NCBI GenBank assembly: GCA_012514415.1
Contig: JAAZAH010000131.1
Coordinates: 1-25,965 of the forward strand
From: Sandaracinaceae bacterium
GTDB lineage: Bacteria > Myxococcota_A > Polyangia > Polyangiales > Houyiibacteriaceae
Reading direction: 5' to 3'
Length of the DNA: 25,965 nucleotides
Shown here: positions 9,577 through 16,855 of the stretch, piece after piece
Layout: each line of letters begins with the position of its first letter
How positions within the stretch are numbered: the first letter of the stretch is position 1
Notes under the pieces: generated by a model
Database searches by the model: none
Told to the model about the DNA's origin: nothing
Seen by the model: the letters and a program-made list of their open reading frames with translations, nothing else
Translations under genes and position numbers: made by a program

Positions 9577-9582
9577 TATGGT
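9577..9582 (+). promoter_or_regulatory. Putative extended -10 box of the UbiA-family gene
   Basis: TGCTATGGT at 9574-9582 contains the hexamer TATGGT, 8 bases before the ATG at 9591. A transcript would begin at or within a few bases of the start codon. This, and the lack of any Shine-Dalgarno sequence, supports ATG 9591 over the in-frame ATG at 9552, which would lie upstream of the predicted transcription start. The -35 region is weak. Confidence 0.4.
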
Positions 9583-9590
9583 CACGCGCC

Positions 9591-10457
9591 ATGTCCTTCG
9601 CCCTCCTCAGGGCGATGCGGCCGAAGCAATGGGTGAAGAACCTATTTATCCTCGCGCCGCTCGTCTTTTCGAAGAAGCTTTTTGATGCAGACGCCAGCAT
9701 CGCGAGCGCGATCGCGTTTCTGCTCTTTTGCGCCACCTCGAGCGCCGTCTATCTGCTCAACGATATCGCCGATCGCGAAAAGGATCGAGCCCATCCGCAG
9801 AAGCGCTTCCGGCCCATCGCGAGCGGTGAGCTTTCGATCACAGCGGCGCGAAGAGCAGCGCTCATCCTCCTCGTTGGCGCGCTCGGCGCCGCCGCTCTAT
9901 ACGCGCCAGCCCTTGCGCTCATCCTCGCCGGCTACCTTACGCTCAACTTCGCCTACACGCATAAACTCCGCGAAATTCCTTACCTTGACGTGCTCTGCAT
10001 CGCGGGAGGCTTTGAACTCCGAGTCCTTGGCGGCGCAGCGGCCGCCGACATCCCAGCATCCGGCCATCTCCTTGTTGCCACCTTTTTCCTCGCAAGCTTC
10101 CTCGGCCTAGGAAAGCGCATGCACGAGCTTCTCGAGGTGAGCGATGCGGAGCGCCGGAGTGTGCTCTCACGCTACGATCGCCGCGGTCTTCGCTACGCCC
10201 TCATCGTTTTTGGCCTCGTCCCCATCGCCGTATACCTCTCGTACACGCTCTCTGCCGAAACACGCGCGCTCATCGACTCTCCACAGCTACCGCTCACCAC
10301 CGTCTTCCCCATCTTTGGTGTCGCCCGCTTCATGATGCTCATCACGAGCGGGCACGAATACGAGAGCCCGACGGAGGCGATGCTGCACGATGCGCCGTTT
10401 TTGCTGAACTTCGTCCTCTGGGCGGGCTTCATGCTGGCGCTGCTCTACGCATTCTGA
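9591..10457 (+). CDS. UbiA-family prenyltransferase, decaprenyl-phosphate phosphoribosyltransferase-like
   Basis: A polytopic membrane protein of 288 residues from ATG 9591. It opens with MRPKQWVKNLFILAPLVFSK, the typical start of the decaprenyl-phosphate phosphoribosyltransferase (DPPR synthase) branch of UbiA. The Mg2+/diphosphate motif NDIADREKD (Asn57, Asp58, Asp61, Asp65) is followed by HPQKRFRPIASG. The second polar loop reads YTHKLREIPYLD and leads into GGFELRVLGG. The C-terminal helices (TTVFPIFGVARFMML, then SPTEAMLHDAP) also match that branch. In mycobacteria the enzyme transfers phosphoribose from PRPP to decaprenyl phosphate for arabinan synthesis; in a Gram-negative host the product could feed another arabinose- or ribose-containing surface polymer. 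No DprE1/DprE2-like genes are adjacent. An in-frame ATG at 9552 would add 13 residues. It is divergent from the DUF3857 pair and convergent with the AtuA gene. Confidence 0.85.
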   Translation: MSFALLRAMRPKQWVKNLFILAPLVFSKKLFDADASIASAIAFLLFCATSSAVYLLNDIADREKDRAHPQKRFRPIASGELSITAARRAALILLVGALGAAALYAPALALILAGYLTLNFAYTHKLREIPYLDVLCIAGGFELRVLGGAAAADIPASGHLLVATFFLASFLGLGKRMHELLEVSDAERRSVLSRYDRRGLRYALIVFGLVPIAVYLSYTLSAETRALIDSPQLPLTTVFPIFGVARFMMLITSGHEYESPTEAMLHDAPFLLNFVLWAGFMLALLYAF

Positions 10458-10620
10458 AACGCGCGCGCCTTCCCCTTCCGCGTCGCCGTGCAGGCGCTTC
10501 CAGCGCTTCAGAGATAAGAAACGCGCAGGGAATGGCCAAAGGCGGAGCGGCGCCCCGAGGGTCTCGCCCCGCCTCCTAAGCCGCTGAACAATCCAACCGG
10601 TCGGTCGAGCGAGCGTTTGC

Positions 10621-12348
10621 TCAGCTGAAGAGGCTCTTCGGAAGCGGCATCTTTTGATTGAGGAGTTGCTCACCCAAGGCTTTCGCCTGCGGATCGGCTT
10701 TGAGGCTCTGCGCAACGCCGCCATCCAAAAAATTGTGAATGACGAAGTTCAACGCCTTGAGCTTCGGAAAGACGAAGCGCTCGATCTCGCAAGCCGCCGC
10801 TTCGGGCATCAATTCCTTCAGGCGCTCCACGGTGAGCTCATTCAGCAGAAAAGCGAAACCGGCCTCGGTCTGGCTGTAGATCGCAAGGTTCGCGTCGCTT
10901 CCCTTATCACCCGAGCGCGCATAGAACACGTCTCGAAGTTGCCTGAGCTCTCGCTCTCCGCCCGGCGTCTCGAGCGTCGGAGCCTCGACCTCCGGGATGG
11001 GATCGACCACACCGGGCGCCGCCGGCTCGACCTCGATTCGCTCACCCTCAAGAATGACAACTTCTTTCACGTAGCGTTTATCGAGGAGCGCGGAGAAAAC
11101 CTCGAGCGCCGGCTTTTCGCCTTCGGGCGGCGCCGTAAGGTTCATCCCCGGATAGTTGGCGGTGCCAAGCTCGACGGCGCGGTTCGTAAATGCGCGGCCC
11201 ACCTTCTTTGGGTTCGGATCACGCACACCGACATGGAGAATGCCGAAATCACCGCCGCCTTCGAGCTCGCTATGGTACGCTGCGAACTGCGCTTTGCCCC
11301 CGAGCTTATGAAGCAGCGTCCTTTCGGCAAGCGCCGCTTTCTCTTCGACCCGTCCGCCGCGAAAAACGAAGCTCACGCGGTTACGAAAACCTGCGAGCCG
11401 ATGCGCCGATACCTTGTACGTACTCGGCGCGGGCTCACCCTTGACGCCGCTCACTCGGACGCGATCCGGACCGACCTCTTCGATCTCGAGCGTATCGAAA
11501 CGCGCGATGGCGTCGGGGTTCGTGTAGCGAGGCCCCGTGATCTCGTAGAGAATCTGCGCCTTGACCGTCGGCTCGGATACGAGCCCGCCGGTCCCTTCGT
11601 GTTTGGTGACGGTGAAGCTGCCGTCTTCCTCAATCTCAGCGATCGGGAACCCAGGGCGCTCGAGATCAGGGACTTCCTCGAAGCGAGTATAGTTGCCGCC
11701 CGTCGTCTGTGGGCCGCATTCGAGGATATGCCCGGCGACGATCGCCGAGGCGATCGCATCGTAATCGTCGTGCGCCCAACCAAAATGGTGGATGGCGGGG
11801 CCCACGACGAGCGAAGCGTCGGTCACACGCGGACAGATCACCAGATCAGCGCCCGCATCGAGCGCTTTGGCAATACCGCGCGCGCCGAGATAGGCGTTCG
11901 CTGTAAGGATGGGCTTTTCGCTGCGATCGAGGCGTTCGCCCGACTCCATTCGATGGAGAAAAACTCCCTCTTTTTCGAGCGCTCCTAGTCGCGAAAGCAC
12001 ATCGTCGCCTTCGAGATGCGCGACCCGCGCCTCGAGCCCGAGTTTCTTATAGACCTCGCGGCAGGCTTCTGCGCACGCCGCCGGATCGAGCCCGCCAGCG
12101 TTGACGACAATCCGGACGCCCTTCGAGATCGCGGTCTCGGCGATCTCCTCGAGCTGACCGACGAAGGTCTGCGCATACCCCGAGCCGGGTGATTTCATCC
12201 GCTTTCGCGCGAGGATGGCAAGCGTGAGCTCAGCGAGATAATCCCCGGTGAGAAAATCCAGAGGACCGCCTTCGATCATCTCTCGAGCGGCCTCGAATCG
12301 ATCGCCAAAAAACGCGCTGCAATTTCCTACGCGGAGGACTTTCGTCAT
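10621..12348 (-). CDS. AtuA family protein (DUF1446, acyclic terpene utilization)
   Basis: The 575-residue protein has the two-part AtuA layout. The large N-terminal domain begins VLRVGNCSAFFGDR and contains FLTGDYLAELTLAILA, VRIVVNAGGLDPAA and DLVICPRVTDASLVVGPA. The C-terminal ferredoxin-like domain begins near RQLRDVFYARSGDKGSDAN. AtuA belongs to the citronellol/geraniol (acyclic terpene) operon of Pseudomonas, where its chemical role is not settled; related proteins occur widely beside acyl-CoA dehydrogenases. ATG 12348 is preferred because GGAG at 12358-12361 sits 9 bases upstream; an in-frame GTG at 12354 would leave only 3 bases. The gene begins 55 bases after the acyl-CoA dehydrogenase stop on the same strand, so the two are probably co-transcribed. 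The carboxylase (AtuC/AtuF) and hydratase genes of a full atu operon are not in the window, so the substrate may differ from citronellyl-CoA. Confidence 0.88.
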   Translation of the reverse strand: MTKVLRVGNCSAFFGDRFEAAREMIEGGPLDFLTGDYLAELTLAILARKRMKSPGSGYAQTFVGQLEEIAETAISKGVRIVVNAGGLDPAACAEACREVYKKLGLEARVAHLEGDDVLSRLGALEKEGVFLHRMESGERLDRSEKPILTANAYLGARGIAKALDAGADLVICPRVTDASLVVGPAIHHFGWAHDDYDAIASAIVAGHILECGPQTTGGNYTRFEEVPDLERPGFPIAEIEEDGSFTVTKHEGTGGLVSEPTVKAQILYEITGPRYTNPDAIARFDTLEIEEVGPDRVRVSGVKGEPAPSTYKVSAHRLAGFRNRVSFVFRGGRVEEKAALAERTLLHKLGGKAQFAAYHSELEGGGDFGILHVGVRDPNPKKVGRAFTNRAVELGTANYPGMNLTAPPEGEKPALEVFSALLDKRYVKEVVILEGERIEVEPAAPGVVDPIPEVEAPTLETPGGERELRQLRDVFYARSGDKGSDANLAIYSQTEAGFAFLLNELTVERLKELMPEAAACEIERFVFPKLKALNFVIHNFLDGGVAQSLKADPQAKALGEQLLNQKMPLPKSLFS

Positions 12349-12403
12349 GCCCACGCTCTCCTTTCCTTACGCTCTTTTGAGCCGCCGATGATCCGCGTAG
12401 CGA

Positions 12404-13588
12404 TCAATAGCTGCGGGGGAGGCGCAGCACATGCTCCGCAACTTGGTTGAGCACCATCTCACGTGAGATCGGCGCGGTACGGACAAGTCGCGCGCTCGTA
12501 TAGGCTTGAATCAAGCCATAGTCGCGATCGAAGCCGTTTCCGCCAAAGGTCTGAAGTGCCTGATCGGCGGCGCGAATCGCGAGCTCACCCGCGAGGTATT
12601 TCGCCATGGTGGAATAAGGACCGATGACGGTAGGGCTCTCGCCCTGATCGAACATCGTGGCGCTCTTAAAGAAGAGGAGCTTGACCGCCTCGAGCTCGGC
12701 CTTGATCTCGGCGAGCGGATGCTGGATGGCCTGATAGGAGCCGATGGGTCGGTCACCGAAGACCTTTCGCTCGCGCGCATAATCGCAGGCGCGCTCGAGC
12801 AGGTTCTCCGCCATCCCAAGCGCCGTCGCGGTCGCGAGCGTGCGCTCGGCGTTGAGCACATCGAACATCGGCATCACACCTTGGTGTTCCTGACCGATGA
12901 GCTGCTCGACCTCCACGTCGTCGAAGTGAAGCGTCCACTGCTTCAGCCCCTCGATGCCGTCGGTGTTGAGCTCGGTCATGCTGAGCCCTTTGGCCTTGGC
13001 ATCGATGACCACGACGTTGAAGCCGGCAATCTTGGGGAGCCCCTTCTCACGCGCCTCCTCATAAGGCATCGAGCGCGCGATCACGAGGATCTTATCCGCG
13101 ACGTCAGCGCCCGTGATGAAGGTCTTCGAGCCGTTCAGGAGGATCTTATCCCCATGACGGATCGCCGTCGTCGACATGCGGAAGCTGTTGGAGCCCGCAT
13201 CGGGCTCGGTGATGGCGAAGGCCATCTTCAGCTTGCCGGCGGCAATGTCGGGGAGATAGCGCTGGCGCGCCTCGTCCGGACCCGCGCGCAGGATGCAGAG
13301 CCCGTCCATCATCGTCAGCATGATGAGCGCGATCCCGGCACCGTGAACTCCCATGGTGTACATCGCGAGTGCGAGCGCCGTCATGCCCATATCGGAGCCG
13401 CCATACTCCTCGGGGATGAGCGAGCCTGCAAAGCCGCTCGCGGCAAAATCATCCCAGAACTCTTGCGGGAAGACACCCTCTTTCAGCGTGCGCTGCTGGA
13501 TCTCCTCCATCTTCGGGCCCCATTTTTTACCGAAGCGGACCGCGGTCTCTTCGATCATCTTCTGTTCGTCAGTGAGGCGAAAATCCAT
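12404..13588 (-). CDS. Acyl-CoA dehydrogenase
   Basis: A full-length enzyme of 394 residues with all three acyl-CoA dehydrogenase domains. Visible landmarks are the N-terminal helices from MDFRLTDEQKMIEETA, the flavin-contact segment FAITEPDAGSNS (about 124-135), LNGSKTFITGA (about 151-161), YARERKVFGDRPIGSYQAIQH (about 270-290, less than full motif quoted elsewhere) and TFGGNGFDRDYG (about 347-358). The catalytic Glu of medium-chain enzymes would fall in the C-terminal TAPISREM segment, where a Pro is found instead. A Glu is present at position 248 (LNAERTLA), which aligns with the base of isovaleryl-CoA-type dehydrogenases, suggesting a branched or bulky acyl substrate. GGAGG at 13598-13602 lies 9 bases before the ATG. 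It heads a probable two-gene unit with the AtuA-family gene. Electrons would go to ETF, which is not encoded here. Confidence 0.92.
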   Translation of the reverse strand: MDFRLTDEQKMIEETAVRFGKKWGPKMEEIQQRTLKEGVFPQEFWDDFAASGFAGSLIPEEYGGSDMGMTALALAMYTMGVHGAGIALIMLTMMDGLCILRAGPDEARQRYLPDIAAGKLKMAFAITEPDAGSNSFRMSTTAIRHGDKILLNGSKTFITGADVADKILVIARSMPYEEAREKGLPKIAGFNVVVIDAKAKGLSMTELNTDGIEGLKQWTLHFDDVEVEQLIGQEHQGVMPMFDVLNAERTLATATALGMAENLLERACDYARERKVFGDRPIGSYQAIQHPLAEIKAELEAVKLLFFKSATMFDQGESPTVIGPYSTMAKYLAGELAIRAADQALQTFGGNGFDRDYGLIQAYTSARLVRTAPISREMVLNQVAEHVLRLPRSY

Positions 13589-13912
13589 CGTGAAGAACCT
13601 CCGTTCTTGCGGCGCGACGCTCGGCGAGGCGCCCAGATTCCCGTTCGTCGGGATCGATTTGTTCCTGCAGCGTAGAGCCTCTTTATATGAAGTTTCAAGC
13701 GGAAAAATCGAATCATTTCGCCAATAACACTATCGGCTAACACATGCGCTCAACAATAGAGCTATCAGCGAAATTCTTTGCCCAATTTTCGACCGCGCGC
13801 GGCGCGAAGCCGGGCCTTCATGTCGAGGCTCCGTCGCCGCCAAACGCACGCATCCGGCTCGAACGGCGTGCGCTCAAATCCCGTCCCCTCACCTCTGCTG
13901 CCTCGGCGAGCT
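13589..13912. other. 324-base intergenic region upstream of the acyl-CoA dehydrogenase
   Basis: No credible gene is seen. The part near 13680-13790 is AT-rich compared with its surroundings and should hold the promoter of the acyl-CoA dehydrogenase/AtuA unit (complement strand). It carries an inverted repeat, ATTTCGC (13715-13721) with GCGAAAT (13768-13774), and inside that two copies of CTATCRGC near 13730 and 13762. These could bind the TetR protein encoded next door; that is inference. The remainder toward the tetR stop is GC-rich with no clear terminator. Confidence 0.35.
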
Positions 13913-14578
13913 TCAGGACTTGACGACGATCCCGTTCAAGAAAAGGTCGATGAGGTGATCGGCAAACTCTTCGATCTCACGATCGCCGATCGTCTTCCCC
14001 TTCATCGTCGCCGCAATCTGCGCCTCGTTGAAAAAGAGGTTCATTCCGCCGTTTCCAATCGAGAGCAGGATGTCCGCCGGAATCGGCCGGAAAATGCCCA
14101 TCTCCTGCGCGCGCTCGATGGCCTTGAGTACGTACTCACGCATGGGATCGACGTGGTTTTCGAGGAGCCAACGGGCACGTTCATCGTCTTTATATGCCTC
14201 GACGAGGATCAGACGCGCGAGCGCTGGCCGCCGCGCAACAAAACGCACGTAGCGCCTCAAAAAGACCTTTGCGAAATCGAGCGGGGCGAGATCGCGGAGG
14301 TCACGCGCGTCGGCGCTTAGCTGCTCACGCATTTCCTCGAAGATCCGCTCAACGACCTCTTGGAAGAGGCGCTCTTTGGTCTCGAAATGATAATGAATCA
14401 GCGGATTGGCAACGCCCGCCTTTCGGGCGATCTCGGAGATTCGAGCGCCCTCAAATCCAAACGTCGCGAATTCATCGAGCGCCGCATCGAGGATCGCCCC
14501 CACGGTATCGATCCCAGCATCCTTTTGTGGCCGGCCTGGCCGGCGACGCGGCCTTGTGTCTGTGGTCTTCCCCGCCAT
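13913..14578 (-). CDS. TetR/AcrR family transcriptional regulator
   Basis: The 221-residue protein has a basic N-terminal tail (RPRRRPGRPQK), then a TetR-type helix-turn-helix at about residues 25-70. Its pattern is ILDAALDEFATFGFEGARIS, then EIARKAGVANPLIHYHF and ETKERLF. The C-terminal ligand-binding half is helical, includes ALARLILVEAYKDDERAR, and does not name a ligand. It lies between the FAD hydroxylase (87 bases upstream) and the acyl-CoA dehydrogenase (324 bases downstream), all on the same strand, so it probably regulates one or both, with an acyl-CoA or aromatic compound as a plausible inducer. ATG 14578 has no obvious Shine-Dalgarno sequence. Inverted repeats 38-60 bases upstream could be an autoregulatory operator. 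Confidence 0.9.
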   Translation of the reverse strand: MAGKTTDTRPRRRPGRPQKDAGIDTVGAILDAALDEFATFGFEGARISEIARKAGVANPLIHYHFETKERLFQEVVERIFEEMREQLSADARDLRDLAPLDFAKVFLRRYVRFVARRPALARLILVEAYKDDERARWLLENHVDPMREYVLKAIERAQEMGIFRPIPADILLSIGNGGMNLFFNEAQIAATMKGKTIGDREIEEFADHLIDLFLNGIVVKS

Positions 14579-14615
14579 GAATATCCCGAATCGAGGGGGG
14601 TGTACACGACAACGC

Positions 14616-14637
14616 CGCGAACTTCCAGCCGTTCGCG
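14616..14637. promoter_or_regulatory. Inverted repeat upstream of tetR, possible operator
   Basis: CGCGAAC (14616-14622) and GTTCGCG (14631-14637) are a perfect 7-base inverted repeat with an 8-base interior. A second pair, CTTCC/GGAAG, overlaps it (about 14622-14645). The site is 38-60 bases before the TetR start codon and just after the FAD hydroxylase stop, so it could be an autoregulatory operator or a hairpin in the message. No T tract supports a terminator reading. Confidence 0.3.
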
Positions 14638-14664
14638 CCGGAAGATGTGAATATTACGGAAGAA

Positions 14665-16473
14665 TTACACCACCTCAGGATTCTGCTCCGAGTAGAACCG
14701 CTGAAGCTCCTCCAAAACCCGTCGAAGGGGCGCTTCGCCCACGGGGAGGACGGCAGCGGTATGCGCATCGGGCCGAACGATGACAATCTGGCCTTCTTCC
14801 AGTTGAAATTCTAACGAAATTTCACGCGGCGATGGGTAGAACGCCCCTTCGCCCTTCCCCCAATAGGCCGCGCGGAGGGGGAGTCCAGCCGCGGCCTCGG
14901 CGAGGAGTGGCTCCAAAAGGGCTCGCTTGGATTCATGGGCAATCAAGGTGAGCGAAGCGCGATCGAGGAGCGCGTGTGAGCTGATCGTCTTTCCCCCATT
15001 TTCCACCCAGAAATGCGGGAACCGCGCTCCGGGATAAAGCACGGGGAGGTATTCTCGGATGCCCTCCCCGATCACGGGCTTCGGTGCTTCGAGCGGAATC
15101 AGCGCGCCATCTTCATAGTGAAAGCCAAGCTCTTGCCCCCGAGTAAGGAAATGATCGCGTTGGTGTTCGATGGCATCAACCAATCGTCCACGGAGTGTCT
15201 CGCCCGCTGCGCTCGCTTGAGAGAGCTTCGAGAGTGCGCGCAGCGCCAGGGCTTGGCCGCCTCGTAAGATTCGACGCTGGAGCCCGCGAGGGAGGAGATT
15301 GAAGAGCGCCGAACCGAGGAGCCGATCGACGGCGCGGGGATCTAGGCCAAGCGCCCGAGACATCTCATGCGTCATCTCGTAGTTTCGCTCGCTTTGCTTG
15401 GCGTTCATGACGGCGATGGGCCGGCGCTCTTGTTCGTACGTGGCGAGGAGTGCTTCACCCGCGCGCCCCCTCAAATAAGTATCGAGCTTCCACGCGAGGT
15501 TGTGCGCGTCTTGGATGCCCGTATTCGCGCCGAAGCCTCCGGTCGGGGGGAAGCGATGTGCCGCGTCGCCGATTAGAAAGATCCTCCCCGCGCGATATTG
15601 GTCCGCGATGGCCGTGCTCATGAACCAGCTTCTCGCGACTTTGATCTTGGGTTCGAGGTCGGGGCGACCGAACGCCGCACGGATCAGCCGACGAAAATCT
15701 CCTTCACGAAAATCACCCGGCTTTTCGACCTCTGGATGGTACGGGATCATCAACACCCAATCGTCGTCAAAATGATGCACGAGCACCCCGATGAGCGAAG
15801 GATTGATGATCCAATAGAGGATGCCCTTGGAGCGTTTTTCGAACGGCGCTTGAAAAAAAACGCTGATAAGCGTCTCGAGAGGCGGCCCCTCCATCTTGAT
15901 GCCGAGGCTTTTACGCACATCACTCGCAGCGCCGTCGGCACCAATCACAAAACTCGACTCACGCGTAAACGCCGAGCCATCGGATCGCCGCAGTGTCGAA
16001 ATCACCCGATCGGACTCTTCTTCGGCGCCGATCCACTCGGTACCGAGAAGGAGCTCAATCCTCGGTTCGCGCGCGATCCACTCATATAGGATGGGCTCGA
16101 AGCGGTGCTGCGGAAGATGGAGGGAGCGATGGGGGCTGTGCACATGATAGCGCTCGCGTTGCTCCGGAGTGTCCGGAAGAGCGGAACAACGGGCGAGCGG
16201 CATGCCCTCGAGGGCCGTGCACCAGAGGATCTCCTCGATCTCATCGATGGGGGCTCCGCGCGCATTCGCCGCTTGAACGAGGGAAGGATCGATCTCTGCT
16301 AAGATCTCGAGCGTCCTCGAATGGATGAAGTGCGCCGCCGGATGCTCACACGGTCCGCTTTTTCGATCGACGAGCACCACTTCGTGCCCTCGCTTCGCCA
16401 TGAGCAGCGCCATCGTCGCTCCGACGGGCCCTGCGCCCACAATCAATAGGGGTGGCGCTGAATCGATATGCAT
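14665..16473 (-). CDS. FAD-dependent aromatic-ring monooxygenase (PheA/TfdB/MhpA-like)
   Basis: The 602-residue protein has the full p-hydroxybenzoate-hydroxylase-type flavin fold. The dinucleotide motif is VGAGPVGATMAL (about 12-23), the DG motif is FVIGADGAASDVRK (Asp180-Gly181) and the GD motif is FLIGDAAHRFPPTGGFGANT (about 299-318). A C-terminal thioredoxin-like extension (about 480-602, with VIVRPDAHTAAV) is typical of the phenol hydroxylase/MhpA subgroup. Such enzymes use NAD(P)H and O2 to hydroxylate phenolic or quinone-like rings. The start at 16473 has GGGGAG with GGAG 6 bases upstream. It leads the co-oriented run FAD hydroxylase, TetR, acyl-CoA dehydrogenase, AtuA. No ring-cleavage dioxygenase is nearby, so assignment to a full aromatic pathway is unproven and a role in tailoring a secondary metabolite is possible. 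Confidence 0.9.
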   Translation of the reverse strand: MHIDSAPPLLIVGAGPVGATMALLMAKRGHEVVLVDRKSGPCEHPAAHFIHSRTLEILAEIDPSLVQAANARGAPIDEIEEILWCTALEGMPLARCSALPDTPEQRERYHVHSPHRSLHLPQHRFEPILYEWIAREPRIELLLGTEWIGAEEESDRVISTLRRSDGSAFTRESSFVIGADGAASDVRKSLGIKMEGPPLETLISVFFQAPFEKRSKGILYWIINPSLIGVLVHHFDDDWVLMIPYHPEVEKPGDFREGDFRRLIRAAFGRPDLEPKIKVARSWFMSTAIADQYRAGRIFLIGDAAHRFPPTGGFGANTGIQDAHNLAWKLDTYLRGRAGEALLATYEQERRPIAVMNAKQSERNYEMTHEMSRALGLDPRAVDRLLGSALFNLLPRGLQRRILRGGQALALRALSKLSQASAAGETLRGRLVDAIEHQRDHFLTRGQELGFHYEDGALIPLEAPKPVIGEGIREYLPVLYPGARFPHFWVENGGKTISSHALLDRASLTLIAHESKRALLEPLLAEAAAGLPLRAAYWGKGEGAFYPSPREISLEFQLEEGQIVIVRPDAHTAAVLPVGEAPLRRVLEELQRFYSEQNPEVV

Positions 16474-16855
16474 TTTTCACTCCCCTCGTTGGTTCCGAAC
16501 ATCGCGGCGAAAAGGTCCGATGTGGATACGATGCCTGAACTTTACTGAGCGGTACATCAATTAAATTCAAAAACTCTCGGCGCCGAAGTGATGCGCTCCT
16601 GCGTCATAAACGAGCGGATTCATTCAGCTCTCATAAAATTTTGTAAAATATGAGAATACGCGGTTGATTTTGCGTCGCAGAGCATTCGTTCAGGCCCCAA
16701 AAGCCTGCTAGGCTACAGTCCACCGACGCCCCCAAACCGAGCCGCGTCCCTTCTCTCCGTCCTCTGCCGAATAAAATCGCGGCTCAGGCGTCCTAACTCG
16801 CATTCGCTCAGCGTCGCCCCAGCGCGCGAGCACGTCCCCGCCCCACCCCACGCTG
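16474..16855. other. 382-base divergent intergenic region
   Basis: No gene is seen. The left half (about 16535-16680) is clearly AT-rich and probably holds promoters for the FAD hydroxylase (-) and the exported SRPBCC protein (+). It contains the imperfect palindrome TACTGAGCGGTA (16543-16554) and an inverted repeat CTCATA/TATGAG (16630-16635, 16649-16654). TGCTAGGCT near 16706-16714 resembles the extended -10 boxes seen before other genes here and would give a leader of about 135 bases for the plus-strand gene. The right part, from about 16730, is GC-rich leader with nothing recognised. Confidence 0.4.
16543..16554. promoter_or_regulatory. Candidate TetR-type operator
   Basis: TACTGAGCGGTA reads TAC.G..C.GTA on both strands, the general shape of operators used by TetR regulators of lipid and acyl-CoA genes. 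It lies 70-81 bases upstream of the FAD hydroxylase start, and a TetR gene follows that hydroxylase. The match is imperfect (8 of 12 symmetric positions), so this is a candidate only. Confidence 0.25.

Noticed and set aside
10540..10574. AGGCGG/CCGCCT hairpin between the convergent UbiA and AtuA genes
   Set aside because: Only 6 paired bases, a large interior and no T tract on either strand; too weak to call a terminator.
10593..10604. Near-palindrome CCAACCGGTCGG resembling a lipid-regulator operator
   Set aside because: It lies downstream of both convergent genes, where no promoter is expected; probably chance in GC-rich sequence.
10654..11988. A 444-codon open frame opposite the AtuA gene
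   Set aside because: AtuA motifs on the minus strand are unmistakable; no domain pattern appears in this frame.
12506..13675. A 389-codon open frame opposite the acyl-CoA dehydrogenase
   Set aside because: It is a shadow of a full-length, motif-complete enzyme with a good ribosome binding site.
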